NCBI GenBank assembly: GCA_016713725.1
Contig: JADJOO010000001.1
Location: 1 to 64,000, forward strand
Length of the DNA stretch: 64,000 bases
Source of the DNA: Pseudomonadota bacterium
GTDB taxonomy: Bacteria; Pseudomonadota; Gammaproteobacteria; Steroidobacterales; Steroidobacteraceae
Direction: 5' to 3'
Within the stretch, counting starts at the first letter, position 1, and the number at the start of each line of letters is the position of its first letter. A program made the translations under genes and the position numbers. The notes beneath the pieces are model-generated. The model was given only the letters and a program-made list of their open reading frames with translations. It was not told where the DNA came from and did no database searches. Shown here in pieces: positions 63,108-64,000 of this stretch.

Positions 63108-64000
63108 ATGCACATGACCCGCTCAGTCCTGGTGACCGCGCTCCTGCTGGCTTGCAGCCCATTGCTTGCCGCAAACGTGCTGCTGACGAACGCCGTCGTC
63201 TACGACGGCACCGGCAACGAGCCGTTCCGCGGTGACGTGCGCATCGAAGGCGAACGGATCGCTGCCGTTGCCCCGCAGCTGACGCCCAGAGCAGGCGAAA
63301 CAGTGCTCGACCAGCGTGGGCTCTCCCTTGCGCCCGGCTTCATCGACATGCACAGCCACGGCAGCCGGGGCCTGACCGAGGACCTGGACGCTGCGACTGT
63401 CTCGCTCCAGGGCATCACGACGATCCTGGTCGGGCAGGATGGCGAATCGAACTTCCCCCTGCGCGATTACTTTGCGCAGTTCGACGCCGGCCGACCGGCC
63501 ATCAACGTCGCGAGCATGGTCGGGCACGCAACGTTGCGCGAGCAGGTGATGGGCAAGGACCTCTACCGTGCTTCGACGCCACAAGAACTGGCGCAGATGA
63601 AAACGCTGCTCGCGCGGGAACTCACGGCGGGGGCGTTCGGTCTGTCGACCGGCCTCGAGTACGAAGCGGCGCACTTCGCCACCACCGAGGAGGTTATCGA
63701 CCTGGCCAGGGGTCGCGGCCGCCGGCAAGGGCTTCTACATCAGCCACGTCCGCGACGAAGCGAGTCGGACCTTCGACTCGTTCGAGGAAGCGCTGCGCAT
63801 CGGCCGCGAAGCGCGGCTCCCGGTCGAGATTACCCACATCAAGATGGGCTCGACGTCGGTCTGGCACCAGGCTGCGAAGCGCATGCCGGAATTGTTCGAG
63901 CGCGCGCGGCGGGAAGGCGTCGATCTCAAGGCCGACGTCTATCCCTACACGTTCTGGCACTCCACGATTCGCGTGATCGTGCCCGACCGTGACTTCTTCA
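63108..64000 (+). CDS. N-acyl-D-amino-acid deacylase-like amidohydrolase, cut by window end (frameshift near 63710)
   Basis: D-aminoacylases release D-amino acids from N-acyl forms. A signal peptide (SVLVTALLLACSPLLAANVL) suggests export. LLTNAVVYDGTGNEPFRGDV and LAPGFIDMHSHGSRG carry the first zinc-binding HxH. ELTAGAFGLSTGLEYEAAHF is a family signature. An extra G in GGGG at 63709-63712 shifts the frame, after which KGFYISHVRDEASRTFDSF and LPVEITHIKMGSTSVW continue to the window edge. The start could be ATG 63108 or 63114. The C-terminal half lies outside. Confidence 0.88.

Overview
The window is a high-GC gammaproteobacterial chromosome segment that spans the replication-origin region. gyrB, recF, dnaN and dnaA run leftward. 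rpmH, rnpA, yidD, yidC and mnmE run rightward, as in Pseudomonas- and Xanthomonas-like genomes. The taxon cannot be fixed from sequence alone. AcnD/PrpF-type propionate catabolism, a wax-ester synthase, TonB receptors and a TPR-sulfotransferase would fit the Xanthomonadales/Nevskiales/Steroidobacter area, which is inference.

Layout. Bases 1-6.1 kb carry gyrB (cut by the window edge and interrupted by an intein), recF, dnaN and dnaA, with four parS sites and a candidate oriC. Bases 6.3-16.8 kb carry the rpmH-to-mnmG core. It is interrupted by a RES/Xre toxin-antitoxin pair, a Fic gene with a repeat-rich leader, a wax-ester synthase and a small HExxH protein. Bases 16.8-40.4 kb separate mnmG from rsmG. 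This stretch holds an Opp-like lipoprotein, a SIMPL protein, a dihaem cytochrome c, a metallo-beta-lactamase fold protein, an AcuI-like reductase, cysD-cysNC, an IS110 element between two related hairpins, the ScfR-controlled methylcitrate cluster (prpB-prpC-acnD-prpF-prpD), and an ABC ATPase with a permease/M1-peptidase fusion. Bases 40.5-51.0 kb carry rsmG, parA, parB (with a PagL-like gene between them on the other strand) and the ATP synthase operon. Bases 51.1-64 kb carry glmU, a CorA-type transporter, and a group consisting of a secreted cyanophycinase-like peptidase, a TonB receptor, a beta-propeller-like protein, a TPR-sulfotransferase, an S9 peptidase and a D-aminoacylase-like amidohydrolase.

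How the parts work together. ParA, ParB and the parS cluster form the chromosome segregation system beside the origin. ScfR probably controls the methylcitrate genes through five TTTGCA repeats. CysD/CysNC make APS and PAPS, the donor needed by the sulfotransferase encoded 33 kb away. The last cluster looks like uptake and breakdown of peptide-like polymers.

Intergenic DNA contains several families of hairpins and period-7 repeat arms. They lie inside the prp and atp operons, between parA and pagL, after parB and around the IS110 element.

Caution: about a dozen genes, including mnmG, show single-base frameshifts, mostly in G or C runs. This looks like sequencing error, so broken frames should not be read as pseudogenes without checking. 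The atpF-atpH junction is different, because about 200 bases seem to be missing there.
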